From DASZPL01 sp035550315 (GTDB taxonomy: Bacteria > Actinomycetota > Actinomycetes > JAFAQI01): DNA of 64,000 bases. Positions within the stretch are counted from its first letter, which is position 1. Each line of letters starts with the position of its first letter. The notes below the pieces were generated by a model that searched no databases, had not been told where the DNA came from, and saw nothing but the letters and a program-made list of their open reading frames with translations. Positions 32,756 to 42,111 of the stretch are shown here, in pieces. Where the stretch lies: contig DASZPL010000135.1 in assembly GCA_035550315.1 (NCBI GenBank), positions 1 to 64,000 of the forward strand, read 5' to 3'. The translations under genes were made by a program, and so were the position numbers.

Positions 32756-35700
32756 TGACTGCTCCTCTCGCCGGACTGCTCGCTGCGGTTTCTGATGATC
32801 CCGCCATCAGGCGCGCGACCGAACTGGCCACCACCGGCACGCTGACATCCGTCGAGATCTCGGCGCCTTCCGCGCTGCGTCCGGCGGCGATCGCCAGCAT
32901 CGCGGCGAGCGGCACCCCGGTGCTGGCGATCACCGCGAGCGAGCGCGAGAGCGAGCAGCTGGCCGAGTCGCTGCAGTCGCTGCTGCCGCCCGAGCTGGTC
33001 GCCGACTTCCCGGCGTGGGAGACGCTGCCCCACGAGCGGTTGTCACCGCGTGCCGACACCGTCGGCCGGCGGCTGGCCGTGCTCCGCCGGCTGCGGCACC
33101 CGGCCACCGACGACCCGGCCGCCGGCCCGGTGCGGGTGGTCGTCGCGCCGGTGCGGAGCGTGCTGCAGCCGCAGGTCGCGGGGCTCGGCGATCTGGAGCC
33201 GGTGCAGCTGCGCGAAGGCGACCAAGCGGACTTCGACGACGTGGTCCGGCGGCTCGCGGAGATCGCCTATACCCGCGTCGAGCTGGTCGAGGCGCGCGGT
33301 CAGTTCGCTGTGCGCGGCGGGATCCTCGACGTCTTCCCGCCGACGGAGAGCCATCCGGTGCGCGTCGAGTTCTGGGGTGACACCGTCGAGGAGGTCCGGT
33401 TCTTCGCCGCCGCCGACCAGCGGTCGCTGGAGCCGGCCGCGCGCGGGTTGTGGGCGCCGCCCTGCCGCGAGCTGCTGCTGACCGACGACGTACGCCGCCG
33501 GGCGGCCGACCTCGCGGACCGTCACCCGGACCTGGTGGACCTGCTCGACAAGCTGGCGGCCGGGATCCCGGTCGACGGCATGGAGGCGCTGGCGCCGGTG
33601 CTCGTCGACCGGCTGGTGCTGCTGCTCGACGAGCTGCCCGCCGGCGCGCACATCGTGGTCTGCGACCCCGAGCGGGTGCGCACCCGCGCGATCGAGCTGG
33701 TCCGCACCAGCGAAGAGTTCCTCGGCGCCTCGTGGGCCGCCGCCGCGTCGTCCGACAGCGAGGAGGCTCCGATCGACCTGGGTGCGGCGGCGTACCGATC
33801 ATTGGCGGACGTCCGCTCCCGCGCCACCGAGCTGGGCCAGTCGTGGTGGACGCTCACGCCGTTCGTGCCGGACCAAGAGGTCGAGCCGGACGCGCTGGTC
33901 GCGTCGTTCCGCTCCGCCGAGACCTACCGCGGCGACGTCACCCGGACGTTCGACGACATCGGCGGCTGGGTGCGCGACGGCTGGCGGGTCGTGCTCGTCA
34001 CCGAGGGCCACGGGCCGGCACAACGGCTCACCGAGGTGCTGGCCGGCGAGGACATCCCGGCGCGGCTGATCCCCACCCTCGAGCAGCCGCCGGCGGCGAC
34101 CGCCGTGGAGGTCACGACCGGCTGCCTGCCCGGCGGCTTCATCTCCTCTGAGCTGCGCCTCGCCGTGCTCACCGAAGCCGACATCTCCGGCCGGCGGGCC
34201 GGCGCGCGGGAGTCGCACCGGATGCCGAGCCGGCGCCGCGGCCGGGTCGACCCGCTCACCCTGGTGGCCGGCGACATCGTGGTCCACGAGCAGCACGGCG
34301 TCGGCCGGTTCGTCGAGCTGATGCAGCGCACCGTGCAGGGGGCCACCCGCGAGTACCTCGTCATCGAGTACGCGCCCAGCAAGCGCGGGCAGCCCGGCGA
34401 CCGGCTCTACGTCCCGACCGACGCGCTCGACCAGGTCACCAAGTACGTCGGTGGCGAGGCGCCCAGCCTCGACAAGATGGGCGGCGCCGACTGGGCCCGC
34501 CGCAAGGGCCGGGCCCGCAAGGCGGTGCGGGAGATCGCCGCCGAGCTGATCCGGCTGTACGCCGCGCGGATGGCCGCGCCTGGTCACGCGTTCGGGCCGG
34601 ACACGCCGTGGCAGCGAGAGCTCGAGGACGCCTTCGCCTACGTCGAGACCCCCGACCAGCTGGCCGCGATCGACGAGGTGAAGCAGGACATGCAGGCGGC
34701 GCACCCGATGGACCGGGTGATCTGCGGCGACGTCGGCTATGGCAAGACCGAGATCGCGGTGCGCGCGGCGTTCAAGGCCGTGATGGACGGCAAGCAGGTC
34801 GCCGTACTGGTGCCGACGACGCTGCTCGCCCAGCAGCACTTCACCACCTTCAGCGAGCGGTTCGCCGCCTTCCCGGTGAGCGTGCGGGCGCTGTCCCGGT
34901 TCCAGACCGACAAGGAGCGCAACGACATCCTGGAAGGCCTTGCCGACGGCAAGGTCGATGTCGTGATCGGCACCCACCGGCTGCTGCAGCCGAGCACCCG
35001 GTTCCACGACCTCGGGCTCGTCGTCGTCGACGAGGAGCAGCGGTTCGGCGTAGAGCACAAGGAGTTCCTGAAGCGGCTGCGCACGTCGGTCGACGTGCTG
35101 ACGATGTCGGCGACGCCGATCCCGCGGACCCTTGAGATGGCGATCACCGGGATCCGCGAGATGAGCGTGATCCAGACCCCGCCCGAAGAGCGGCATCCGG
35201 TGCTGACCTTCGTGGGGGCCTACGACGAGCGTCAGGTGGCAGCGGCGATCCGCCGCGAGCTGCTGCGCGACGGCCAGGCGTTCTACATCCACAACCGGGT
35301 CGAATCGATCGAGCGGGCCGCGACCCGGCTGCGCAGCCTGGTGCCGGAAGCCCGGGTCGCGGTTGCGCACGGGCAGATGCCGGAGCACCAGCTCGAGCAG
35401 GTGATGGTCGCGTTCTGGGAGCAGCAGTTCGACGTGCTGGTCTGCACCACCATCGTCGAGAACGGCCTCGACATCACCAACGCCAACACCCTGGTCATCG
35501 AGCACGGCGACCGGCTCGGGCTGTCCCAGCTGCACCAGCTGCGCGGCCGGATCGGCCGGGGCCGCGAGCGCGCCTACGCCTACGTGCTTTACCAGCCGGA
35601 GCGGCCGCTGACCCAGGAGGCGCATGACCGGCTGGCCACCATCGCCCAGCACAGCGAGCTGGGCGCCGGCATGCACGTCGCGATGAAGGACCTCGAGATC

Positions 35701-36336
35701 CGCGGCGCCGGAAACCTGCTCGGTGGCGAGCAGTCCGGGCACATCGCCGCGGTCGGGTTCGACCTCTACGTGCGGCTGGTCGGCGAGGCGGTCGCCGAGT
35801 TCAAGGGCGAACCCGCCGAGACGCTGGCCGAGGTCCGCATCGAGCTGCCGGTCGACGCTCATCTGCCGCACGACTACGTGACCGCGGAGCGGCTGCGGCT
35901 CGACGCCTACCGGCGGCTGGCCGCCGCGCAGACCGAGGCCGACATCGCCGCCGTCCGGGCCGAGCTGCGCGACCGGTACGGCCAGCCGCCACCGGCGGTC
36001 GACAACCTGCTGGCGGTGGCGGCGTTCCGGGTGTTTGCGCGCAGTCTCGGGATCACAGAGGTGGCGACCCAGGGCAAGTTCGTCCGCTTTGCCCCGCTGG
36101 ACCTGCGGGAGTCGCAGGCGCTGCGGCTGCGCCGGCTCTACCCCGGGGCGGTCGTCAAACCGGCGTCGCGGATCGTGCTCGCTCCCGCGCCGACGGCCGG
36201 CGGCATCGCCGCGGCGGGAGCCGCAGCCGGCATTCGCGACCAGGCGATGCTCGACTGGTGCCGCGAACTGTTGCAGTCGGTGGTCGCCGACTTGGGCGGG
36301 CCTGCCGAGGCCGAGGCGCCGCGAGCCGCAGGCTAG
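32755..36336 (+). CDS. mfd: Transcription-repair coupling factor
   Basis: A 1193-aa SF2 translocase that removes stalled RNA polymerase and recruits UvrA to lesions. Order: UvrB-like N-terminal module (about 1-350), a middle domain, the RNA-polymerase-interacting Tudor-like domain (about 500-560, Asp-Ile-Val-Val-His-Glu-Gln-His-Gly-Val-Gly-Arg-Phe), two RecG-like helicase domains with Gly-Asp-Val-Gly-Tyr-Gly-Lys-Thr-Glu at about 656-664 and Asp-Glu-Glu-Gln near 759, the Gln-Leu-His-Gln-Leu-Arg-Gly-Arg-Ile-Gly-Arg-Gly motif, and the C-terminal regulatory TRCF domain. Full length. Start ATG 32755 lies at the end of a perfect inverted repeat. Confidence 0.97.
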   Translation: MTAPLAGLLAAVSDDPAIRRATELATTGTLTSVEISAPSALRPAAIASIAASGTPVLAITASERESEQLAESLQSLLPPELVADFPAWETLPHERLSPRADTVGRRLAVLRRLRHPATDDPAAGPVRVVVAPVRSVLQPQVAGLGDLEPVQLREGDQADFDDVVRRLAEIAYTRVELVEARGQFAVRGGILDVFPPTESHPVRVEFWGDTVEEVRFFAAADQRSLEPAARGLWAPPCRELLLTDDVRRRAADLADRHPDLVDLLDKLAAGIPVDGMEALAPVLVDRLVLLLDELPAGAHIVVCDPERVRTRAIELVRTSEEFLGASWAAAASSDSEEAPIDLGAAAYRSLADVRSRATELGQSWWTLTPFVPDQEVEPDALVASFRSAETYRGDVTRTFDDIGGWVRDGWRVVLVTEGHGPAQRLTEVLAGEDIPARLIPTLEQPPAATAVEVTTGCLPGGFISSELRLAVLTEADISGRRAGARESHRMPSRRRGRVDPLTLVAGDIVVHEQHGVGRFVELMQRTVQGATREYLVIEYAPSKRGQPGDRLYVPTDALDQVTKYVGGEAPSLDKMGGADWARRKGRARKAVREIAAELIRLYAARMAAPGHAFGPDTPWQRELEDAFAYVETPDQLAAIDEVKQDMQAAHPMDRVICGDVGYGKTEIAVRAAFKAVMDGKQVAVLVPTTLLAQQHFTTFSERFAAFPVSVRALSRFQTDKERNDILEGLADGKVDVVIGTHRLLQPSTRFHDLGLVVVDEEQRFGVEHKEFLKRLRTSVDVLTMSATPIPRTLEMAITGIREMSVIQTPPEERHPVLTFVGAYDERQVAAAIRRELLRDGQAFYIHNRVESIERAATRLRSLVPEARVAVAHGQMPEHQLEQVMVAFWEQQFDVLVCTTIVENGLDITNANTLVIEHGDRLGLSQLHQLRGRIGRGRERAYAYVLYQPERPLTQEAHDRLATIAQHSELGAGMHVAMKDLEIRGAGNLLGGEQSGHIAAVGFDLYVRLVGEAVAEFKGEPAETLAEVRIELPVDAHLPHDYVTAERLRLDAYRRLAAAQTEADIAAVRAELRDRYGQPPPAVDNLLAVAAFRVFARSLGITEVATQGKFVRFAPLDLRESQALRLRRLYPGAVVKPASRIVLAPAPTAGGIAAAGAAAGIRDQAMLDWCRELLQSVVADLGGPAEAEAPRAAG

Positions 36337-36339
36337 CCT
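36334..36339 (+). promoter_or_regulatory. -10 box of a leaderless transcript inside the mfd stop
   Basis: TAGCCT starts at the mfd stop codon TAG and ends 7 nt before the GTG at 36347. This would allow the lipoprotein gene to be transcribed separately from mfd. Confidence 0.45.
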
Positions 36340-36346
36340 TTTGCGC

Positions 36347-37321
36347 GTGCCTCGCCCCCGCAAGCTGCTCGCCGGAGCCGCGGTCGCGGTCGCAGCCGTC
36401 CCGCTGCTGGCCGCCTGCCACACCAGCCCCGGCGCGGCTGCGTTAGTCGGTGACCAGCGGATCTCTGCCGGGCATCTACAGGACCAGGTCAACGCCGCGC
36501 TGGCCGACAAGCAGGCGCAGGCGCAGCTGGGCAGCGACCGGGCCGGATTCGCCCGGGTGCTGTTGTCGCACGACATCAGCGTGGCGCTGGTCAACGCGCT
36601 GATTCGCGACCGTCACATCACGATCTCGCCGTCGGACGTCGCCAACGTCACCAACCAGTTCGTGCAGCAGACCGGCAGCCTGGCCGCCTTCCACCAGCAG
36701 GCGGCGGCCGGCGGCATTCCGGCATCCGCGCTGCCGAGCTTCGTGCACTTCACGGCCGCCCAGCAGGCGCTCGAGCAGCGGCTGGTCGCCGGCCTGCCGG
36801 TGACCCAGCAGCAGCTGCGTAGCGAGTACCAGAAGAACATCGGCAACTTCGACCAGGTGCACGCGGCTCACATCCTGGTCAAACACAAGGCGCTGGCCCA
36901 GCACCTGCTCCGGCAGGTCAAGCAGGACCCGTCGTCGTTCGCCCGGCTGGCCAAGCGGTACTCCACCGACAAGCAGAGCGCCGCCCAGGGCGGTGACCTC
37001 GGCCAGGTCGCGCGCGGCTCGACCGTCACGGCGTTCGACCACGCGGTGTTCAACCACCCGCCGGGCAGCTACTTCATCGTGCATTCGCAGTTCGGCTGGC
37101 ACGTCGTGCACGTCATCTCCCGCCACACCGTGTCGCTCACCCAGGCCACCCCGCAGTTGAAGCAGTCGCTCTTCGCCTCGCGCGCCGCCGACCTGCTGAC
37201 CTCGGCGGAGCAGGCAGAGGCGAAGCGGATCGGCGTGCACGTGAACCCGCGGTACGGCGCGTGGCAGCCGACCAAGCTCACCGTCGTCGCAGCCCGCAAC
37301 CCGGTGAGCTCGCCCGGTTGA
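36347..37321 (+). CDS. SurA/parvulin-type peptidyl-prolyl isomerase lipoprotein
   Basis: A 324-aa extracytoplasmic folding factor. The N-terminus has basic residues, a hydrophobic core and the lipobox Leu-Ala-Ala-Cys with Cys24. A SurA-like helical chaperone domain fills about residues 35-185. A parvulin domain (about 187-280) has His-Ala-Ala-His-Ile-Leu-Val, Ala-Lys-Arg-Tyr-Ser-Thr-Asp and Gly-Gly-Asp-Leu-Gly. Codon 33 is TTA (36443-36445), unusual for a gene in a housekeeping block. The GTG start is 10 nt after mfd; the mazG TTG overlaps its stop. Confidence 0.9.
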   Translation: MPRPRKLLAGAAVAVAAVPLLAACHTSPGAAALVGDQRISAGHLQDQVNAALADKQAQAQLGSDRAGFARVLLSHDISVALVNALIRDRHITISPSDVANVTNQFVQQTGSLAAFHQQAAAGGIPASALPSFVHFTAAQQALEQRLVAGLPVTQQQLRSEYQKNIGNFDQVHAAHILVKHKALAQHLLRQVKQDPSSFARLAKRYSTDKQSAAQGGDLGQVARGSTVTAFDHAVFNHPPGSYFIVHSQFGWHVVHVISRHTVSLTQATPQLKQSLFASRAADLLTSAEQAEAKRIGVHVNPRYGAWQPTKLTVVAARNPVSSPG

Positions 37322-38022
37322 CCGAGCCTGACCGGCCGGACGTGCCGGGCGCCCGGCTGCTCGACGTGGTCGCGACCATGGACCGGCTGCGCTCGCCCGG
37401 CGGGTGTCCCTGGGACGCGGCGCAAAACCACGAGACGCTCGCGCCGTACCTGCTGGAAGAGGCCTACGAAGCGTTCCAGGCGATCGAGGACGGCGACCTG
37501 GCGGCGCTGCGCGAAGAGCTCGGCGACGTGCTGCTGCAGGTGGTGTTCCACGCGCGGCTCGCCGAGGAGCTGCCGGCCGAGCAGCGCTGGTCGATCGACG
37601 ACGTGGCCACCGGCCTGGTGGACAAGCTGGAGCGCCGGCACCCGCACGTGTTCGGCGACGTCGCCGTGACCGGCGCCGACGAGGTCAGCGCCAACTGGGA
37701 CGCGATCAAGGCCGCCGAGCGAGCCGGCCGGTCGCCGCTCGCCGACGTGCCGCTCGCCTCCCCGGCGCTGACGCTGGCCGCGACGCTGCAGCGCAAGGCG
37801 GCGGCGCAGGGCTGGAGCGAGCAGCGGGTCGCGCCCGAGATCGCGGCCGCCGAGAGCCCGGCCGCCGCCGTCGCCGCAGCCGCCGCGCATTTCGAGTCCG
37901 ACCCGTCGGTCGACGCGGCCGGCGCGTTGCTCTGGAGCGCGGTCGCGTTGCTGCGTGCCGCCGACATCGACGCCGAAACTGCGTTGCGTGCACGCGCCCG
38001 CCAATTCCGGGAAGCCGAGTAG
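37318..38022 (+). CDS. mazG: Nucleoside triphosphate pyrophosphohydrolase MazG
   Basis: A 234-aa house-cleaning NTP pyrophosphatase. The N-terminal MazG domain has Cys-Pro-Trp-Asp (residues about 31-34), the metal motif Leu-Leu-Glu-Glu-Ala-Tyr-Glu and Glu-Glu-Leu-Gly-Asp-Val-Leu-Leu-Gln; the Arg-Arg-His-Pro-His-Val-Phe-Gly segment follows. The second MazG domain is degenerate and Ala-rich. The TTG start overlaps the upstream stop (TTGA). Confidence 0.94.
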   Translation: MTEPDRPDVPGARLLDVVATMDRLRSPGGCPWDAAQNHETLAPYLLEEAYEAFQAIEDGDLAALREELGDVLLQVVFHARLAEELPAEQRWSIDDVATGLVDKLERRHPHVFGDVAVTGADEVSANWDAIKAAERAGRSPLADVPLASPALTLAATLQRKAAAQGWSEQRVAPEIAAAESPAAAVAAAAAHFESDPSVDAAGALLWSAVALLRAADIDAETALRARARQFREAE

Positions 38023-38071
38023 TCGGGCGATAGGCTCAACCGGCTACCTTCCCCGCTTGAGGAGTCGAGCC

Positions 38072-39355
38072 GTGCCGAGCGTCGAGGGCCTGTTGGCCCG
38101 CGAGATCCTGGACTCCCGCGGCAACCCCACGGTCGAGGTCGAGGTGCTGCTCGACGACGGCGCCGTCGGTCGCGCTGCCGTGCCCAGCGGCGCGTCGACG
38201 GGCGCCTTCGAGGCGCTCGAGCTTCGCGACGGCGGCGACCGCTACGGCGGCAAGGGCGTGCAGCAGGCGGTCCGCGCGGTCACCGAGCAGATCGCGCCCG
38301 CCGTGATCGGCCTCGAAGCGACCGAGCAGCGGGCGTTGGACCAGGCGCTGCTCGACCTCGACGCGACGCCGGACAAGCGCAAGCTCGGCGCCAACGCGAT
38401 CCTCGGCGTGTCACTCGCCGTGGCGCACGCCGCCGCGGCGGCCAGCGACCTGCCGCTGTTCCGGTACGTCGGCGGCTCGCACGCCCACCTGCTGCCGGTG
38501 CCGATGATGAACATCCTCAACGGCGGCGCCCACGCCGACACCAACGTCGACATCCAGGAGTTCATGGTCGCCCCGGTGGGTGCGACGACGTTCCGCGAGG
38601 CGTTGCAGTGGGGCGCCGAGGTCTACCACGCGCTGAAGGCGGTGCTGAAGTCGCGCGGCCTGTCGACCGGCCTCGGCGACGAGGGCGGCTTCGCGCCGGA
38701 CCTGCCGGCCAACCGCGAGGCCGTCGAGGTGATCCTCGAGGCGATCGGCAAGGCCGGCTTCGCCGCCGGGCGCGACGTGGCCATCGCCCTGGATGCGGCC
38801 GCCAGCGAGTTCGCCGCCGACGGCGGCTACCGGTTCGAAGGCGCCAGCCGCACCGCCGATGAGATGGCCGGCTACTACGGCGAGCTGCTCGCGGCCTACC
38901 CGATCGTGTCGATCGAGGACCCGCTCGCCGAGGACGACTGGGAGGGTTGGCAGCGACTGACCCTCGCGCTCGGCGATCGCGTGCAGATCGTCGGCGACGA
39001 CCTGTTCGTGACCAACCCGGAACGGATCGCGCGCGGCGTCGCCGAGCGGTCGGCCAACGCGTTGCTGGTCAAGGTCAACCAGATCGGCACGCTCTCCGAA
39101 ACGCTCGACGCCGTCGACCTCGCGCACCGCAACGGCATGCGCTGCATGATGAGCCACCGCTCCGGCGAGACCGAGGACACCACCATCGCCGACCTCGCCG
39201 TGGCCACCAACTGCGGCCAGATCAAGACCGGCGCGCCAGCGCGCAGCGAGCGGGTGGCGAAGTACAACCAGCTGCTGCGGATCGAGTCGCTGCTCGGCGA
39301 CGCCGCCCGGTACGCCGGCGCTGCCGCCTTCCCCCGGGCGGTGGATCGGCCATGA
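38072..39355 (+). CDS. eno: Enolase
   Basis: A 427-aa glycolytic enzyme, 2-phosphoglycerate to phosphoenolpyruvate. It has Arg-Glu-Ile-Leu-Asp-Ser-Arg-Gly-Asn-Pro-Thr-Val-Glu at the N-terminus, Gly-Asp-Glu-Gly-Gly-Phe-Ala-Pro, Ser-Ile-Glu-Asp-Pro-Leu with metal ligands, the catalytic Lys in Val-Lys-Val-Asn-Gln-Ile-Gly-Thr, and Ser-His-Arg-Ser-Gly-Glu-Thr-Glu-Asp. The start is a GTG preceded by TTGAGGAG about 8 nt upstream. Its TGA overlaps the divIC ATG. Confidence 0.97.
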   Translation: MPSVEGLLAREILDSRGNPTVEVEVLLDDGAVGRAAVPSGASTGAFEALELRDGGDRYGGKGVQQAVRAVTEQIAPAVIGLEATEQRALDQALLDLDATPDKRKLGANAILGVSLAVAHAAAAASDLPLFRYVGGSHAHLLPVPMMNILNGGAHADTNVDIQEFMVAPVGATTFREALQWGAEVYHALKAVLKSRGLSTGLGDEGGFAPDLPANREAVEVILEAIGKAGFAAGRDVAIALDAAASEFAADGGYRFEGASRTADEMAGYYGELLAAYPIVSIEDPLAEDDWEGWQRLTLALGDRVQIVGDDLFVTNPERIARGVAERSANALLVKVNQIGTLSETLDAVDLAHRNGMRCMMSHRSGETEDTTIADLAVATNCGQIKTGAPARSERVAKYNQLLRIESLLGDAARYAGAAAFPRAVDRP

Positions 39356-39846
39356 GCCGGGCGCCCGGGCGGCCGCGCAGCAACCGGCGAAGTCCGTCGC
39401 GGTCGCATCGCTCCCGACCGCCCGCGCAGGCGCGCGCTGTGCGGCTGCTGCACCGGCCTGCGCCGCTGACCGCGCGCGCCGCCATCCTCGCGGTGGCGGT
39501 CGCCTCCGTCCTGGTCGCGCTGGCGGTCCCGTTCAAGGTGTGGCTCAACCAGCGCGACGACATCGCCTCGCTCAGCGCCACGGCCGAGCGGGTCCAGCAT
39601 CACGTCCAGCAGCTCAGCAAGCAGCGGCAGCGCTGGCACGACCCGGCGTACGTGCAGCAGCAGGCGCAGCAACGGTTCCACTACGTGATGCCGGGCCAGC
39701 GCAGCTACATCGTCCTCGGCAAGTCGGGGGCCAAGTCGGGCGCGAAACCCGATTCGGCGACCACACCCGCCGCGCACGGTCCGTGGTACTCGCAGCTGTG
39801 GCAGTCGTTGCAGGCCGCGGGTGAGCCGGCCAACGGCTCGCATTGA
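39352..39846 (+). CDS. divIC: FtsB/DivIC-family septum formation protein
   Basis: A 164-aa bitopic division protein. A basic 40-residue cytoplasmic N-terminus is followed by one membrane segment (about 43-63), a coiled coil (about 68-95) and the Tyr-Val-Gln-Gln-Gln-Ala-Gln-Gln-Arg-Phe-His-Tyr-Val-Met-Pro-Gly-Gln motif typical of DivIC/FtsB. A Ser/Gly/Ala-rich tail ends the protein. It would act in the FtsQ-L-B subcomplex of the divisome. ATGA overlap with eno, TTGA overlap with the next gene. Confidence 0.92.
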   Translation: MSRAPGRPRSNRRSPSRSHRSRPPAQARAVRLLHRPAPLTARAAILAVAVASVLVALAVPFKVWLNQRDDIASLSATAERVQHHVQQLSKQRQRWHDPAYVQQQAQQRFHYVMPGQRSYIVLGKSGAKSGAKPDSATTPAAHGPWYSQLWQSLQAAGEPANGSH

Positions 39847-40337
39847 CGGCGCAGCCGCCGGTTGCCGCGGCCGACCTCGCCGCCGTCGCGGCACAGCTCG
39901 GCCGGACGCCGCGGGCAACCCGGCGAGTCGCGCACCGGTGCCCGTGCGGGCTGCCTGACGTGGTCGAGACGTCACCGCGATTGGCTGACGGCACGCCGTT
40001 CCCGACGCTGTTCTACCTGACCTGTCCCCGCGCCCGCTCCGCGGTCGGGCGGCTGGAGGCCGCCGGATTGATGCGGGAGATGACGCAGCGTCTGGCCGAC
40101 GATCCCGAGTTGGCCGCTCGCTACCGCGCGGCGCACGAGGACTACCTGCGCCGGCGGGACGCGATCGATCCGCTCGGCACGCAGGTCACGGCCGGCGGCA
40201 TGCCGCAGCGGGTCAAGTGCTTGCACGTGCTGGTCGCGCATTCGCTGGCGGTTGGGCCTGGAGTCAATCCACTCGGCGACGAGGCGCTCGACCGGCTGCC
40301 GGCGTGGGGGGCGGAAGGCCGGTGCGTGACGCCGTGA
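39843..40337 (+). CDS. DUF501-family protein
   Basis: A 164-aa conserved protein found between divIC and ppx in many actinobacteria. Recognisable features are Ala-His-Arg-Cys-Pro-Cys-Gly-Leu-Pro, Pro-Phe-Pro-Thr-Leu-Phe-Tyr-Leu-Thr-Cys-Pro, and Gly-Gly-Met-Pro-x-Arg-Val-Lys-Cys-Leu-His; the conserved Cys and His suggest a metal site. The function is unknown. The TTG start overlaps the divIC stop and the stop overlaps the ppx GTG. Confidence 0.9.
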   Translation: MTAQPPVAAADLAAVAAQLGRTPRATRRVAHRCPCGLPDVVETSPRLADGTPFPTLFYLTCPRARSAVGRLEAAGLMREMTQRLADDPELAARYRAAHEDYLRRRDAIDPLGTQVTAGGMPQRVKCLHVLVAHSLAVGPGVNPLGDEALDRLPAWGAEGRCVTP

Positions 40338-41266
40338 CCCGCGTGGCCGCGATCGACTGCGGCACCAACTCGCTCCGCTTGCTGATTGCCGACGTCGTTG
40401 CCGGCAGCACGCCGGAGCTGGTCGACGTCGACCGCCGGATGGAGATCGTGCGGCTCGGGGAGGGCGTCGACCGCACCGGTCAGTTCGCGCCGGCGGCGCT
40501 GCACCGGACGTTCGGCGTGCTCGACGACTATGCCGCGACGATCGCGCGCACCGGCGCGCAGCGGGTGCGGATGGTGGCCACTAGCGCCACCCGCGACGCC
40601 GGCAACCAGCAGGACTTCATCGACGGTGTGGTCGAGCGGCTCGGCATCGAGCCGGACGTCGTGACGGGTGCGGAGGAGGCGGCGCTGTCGTTCGACGGCG
40701 CCACCCACGAGCTGCCCGGCGCGGCGGCTGCCGCGCCGTACCTCGTCGTCGACATCGGCGGCGGTTCCACCGAGTTCATCGTCGGTGACCAGGATGGCGT
40801 GACCGCGGCGCGGTCGGTCGACGTCGGCTGCGTCCGGCTGACCGAGCGGCACTTCCGTGACGACCCGCCGACCGCCGAGCAGGTTGCCGCCGCGGTCGCC
40901 GACGTGGAGGCGGCGCTGGATGCGGTTGCCGAAACCGTGCCCATCGACCGGGCGAAGACGTTGATCGGGCTGGCCGGCACGGTGACCACGGTGACTGCCA
41001 TCGTTCTGGACTTGCCCGAGTACGACGCCGCCCGGATCCATCACGCCACGGTCGCCGCGGGCGACGTGCACCGCGTGACCGAGCAACTGCTGGCCGCCAC
41101 GCATGCGGAACGTGCCGCGATGCCGGTGATGCACCCCGGCCGGGTGGACGTGATCGCGGGCGGCGCGGTCGTGCTGGACGCGGTGATCCGCCGCAGTGGG
41201 GCCGCCGCGATGCTCGCCAGCGAGCACGACATCCTCGACGGCATCGCCTGGTCGTTGGCCGGTTGA
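40334..41266 (+). CDS. ppx: Exopolyphosphatase / guanosine pentaphosphate phosphohydrolase family protein
   Basis: A 310-aa Ppx/GppA protein of the ASKHA fold. The phosphate-1 loop is Ala-Ile-Asp-Cys-Gly-Thr-Asn-Ser, the phosphate-2 loop Asp-Ile-Gly-Gly-Gly-Ser-Thr-Glu-Phe, and Gly-Ala-Glu-Glu-Ala is present. It corresponds to the short, two-domain actinobacterial type that degrades polyphosphate or pppGpp. GTG 40334 is chosen over GTG 40322 because it overlaps the upstream stop by four bases like its neighbours. Confidence 0.94.
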   Translation: MTRVAAIDCGTNSLRLLIADVVAGSTPELVDVDRRMEIVRLGEGVDRTGQFAPAALHRTFGVLDDYAATIARTGAQRVRMVATSATRDAGNQQDFIDGVVERLGIEPDVVTGAEEAALSFDGATHELPGAAAAAPYLVVDIGGGSTEFIVGDQDGVTAARSVDVGCVRLTERHFRDDPPTAEQVAAAVADVEAALDAVAETVPIDRAKTLIGLAGTVTTVTAIVLDLPEYDAARIHHATVAAGDVHRVTEQLLAATHAERAAMPVMHPGRVDVIAGGAVVLDAVIRRSGAAAMLASEHDILDGIAWSLAG

Positions 41267-42111
41267 GCGGCTGCGGCGCCGCCGTGGCGGTGCCGAGAAT
41301 CGAGCCGGCTGCGTGGTGGGATGGCCGGGTGGTGGTCGCACCAGGCAGCGGATGGCCCGGCGACCCCGCCGACCGGTTGACGCCGGTCGCCACCACGGCC
41401 GACGACGTCGTGCGGCTGGCGGCGAGCGCGCCGTCACTCGACCATCTGACGGCCCGGGTCTCGGTCTGCCGGGCCTGCCCCCGCCTGGTCGAGTGGCGCG
41501 AGCAGGTCGCGGTCACCAAGCGCGCCGCGTTCGCCTCCGACACCTACTGGGGGCGGCCGGTGCCGGGCTGGGGGCCGGCGCGCGCCCGGATCGCGGTACT
41601 CGGGCTGGCGCCGGCTGCGCACGGCGGCAACCGCACCGGCCGGATCTTCACCGGCGACCGCAGCGGCGACTGGTTGTTCGCGGCGCTGTATCGCGCGGGG
41701 CTCGCGACCAAGCCGACCTCGGTCAGCGCCGCCGACGGGCAGCGGCTGCTCGACGTACGGATCCTGGCCGCGGTGCGGTGCGCGCCGCCGGCGAACAAGC
41801 CGACGACGCAGGAGCGTGACACCTGCGCCGGCTGGTTGGTGCGTGAGCTCGACTACCTGCGCCCCACGCTGCGGGTCGTGGTCGTGTTGGGCGGATTCGC
41901 CTGGGCGGCGCTGTGGCCGGCGCTCGCCGCGGCGGGCTACGACGTGCCCCGCCAGCGCCCCGGTTTCGGGCACCTGACCGAGGTCGGTGTCGGCGGCGGA
42001 CTGCTCGTGCTCGGCTGCTACCACCCCAGCCAGCAGAACACGTTCACCGGCAAGCTGACCGAGCCGATGCTCGACGCGGTGTTCGCCCGCGCTCGCGGCA
42101 ACGTCGGCTAG
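41263..42111 (+). CDS. udgB: Type 5 uracil-DNA glycosylase (UdgB)
   Basis: A 282-aa Fe-S uracil-DNA glycosylase. Cys69 and Cys72 (Cys-Arg-Ala-Cys-Pro-Arg-Leu) plus Cys residues in Val-Arg-Cys-Ala-Pro-Pro and near residue 187 are the cluster ligands. The catalytic motif is Gly-Leu-Ala-Pro-Ala-Ala-His-Gly-Gly-Asn-Arg-Thr-Gly-Arg, followed by Phe-Thr-Gly-Asp-Arg-Ser-Gly-Asp, and the C-terminal His-Pro-Ser-Gln-Gln-Asn-Thr-Phe-Thr-Gly-Lys-Leu motif. Type 5 enzymes lack the usual polar catalytic residue and act on uracil, hypoxanthine and other lesions. The TTG start overlaps the ppx stop. Confidence 0.93.
   Translation: MSGCGAAVAVPRIEPAAWWDGRVVVAPGSGWPGDPADRLTPVATTADDVVRLAASAPSLDHLTARVSVCRACPRLVEWREQVAVTKRAAFASDTYWGRPVPGWGPARARIAVLGLAPAAHGGNRTGRIFTGDRSGDWLFAALYRAGLATKPTSVSAADGQRLLDVRILAAVRCAPPANKPTTQERDTCAGWLVRELDYLRPTLRVVVVLGGFAWAALWPALAAAGYDVPRQRPGFGHLTEVGVGGGLLVLGCYHPSQQNTFTGKLTEPMLDAVFARARGNVG

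Noticed and set aside
33799..36594. A 931-codon open frame antisense to mfd
   Set aside because: High GC keeps antisense frames open; the translated sequence is low-complexity Arg/Asp/Val/His-rich and shows no domain, while mfd on the other strand is unmistakable.
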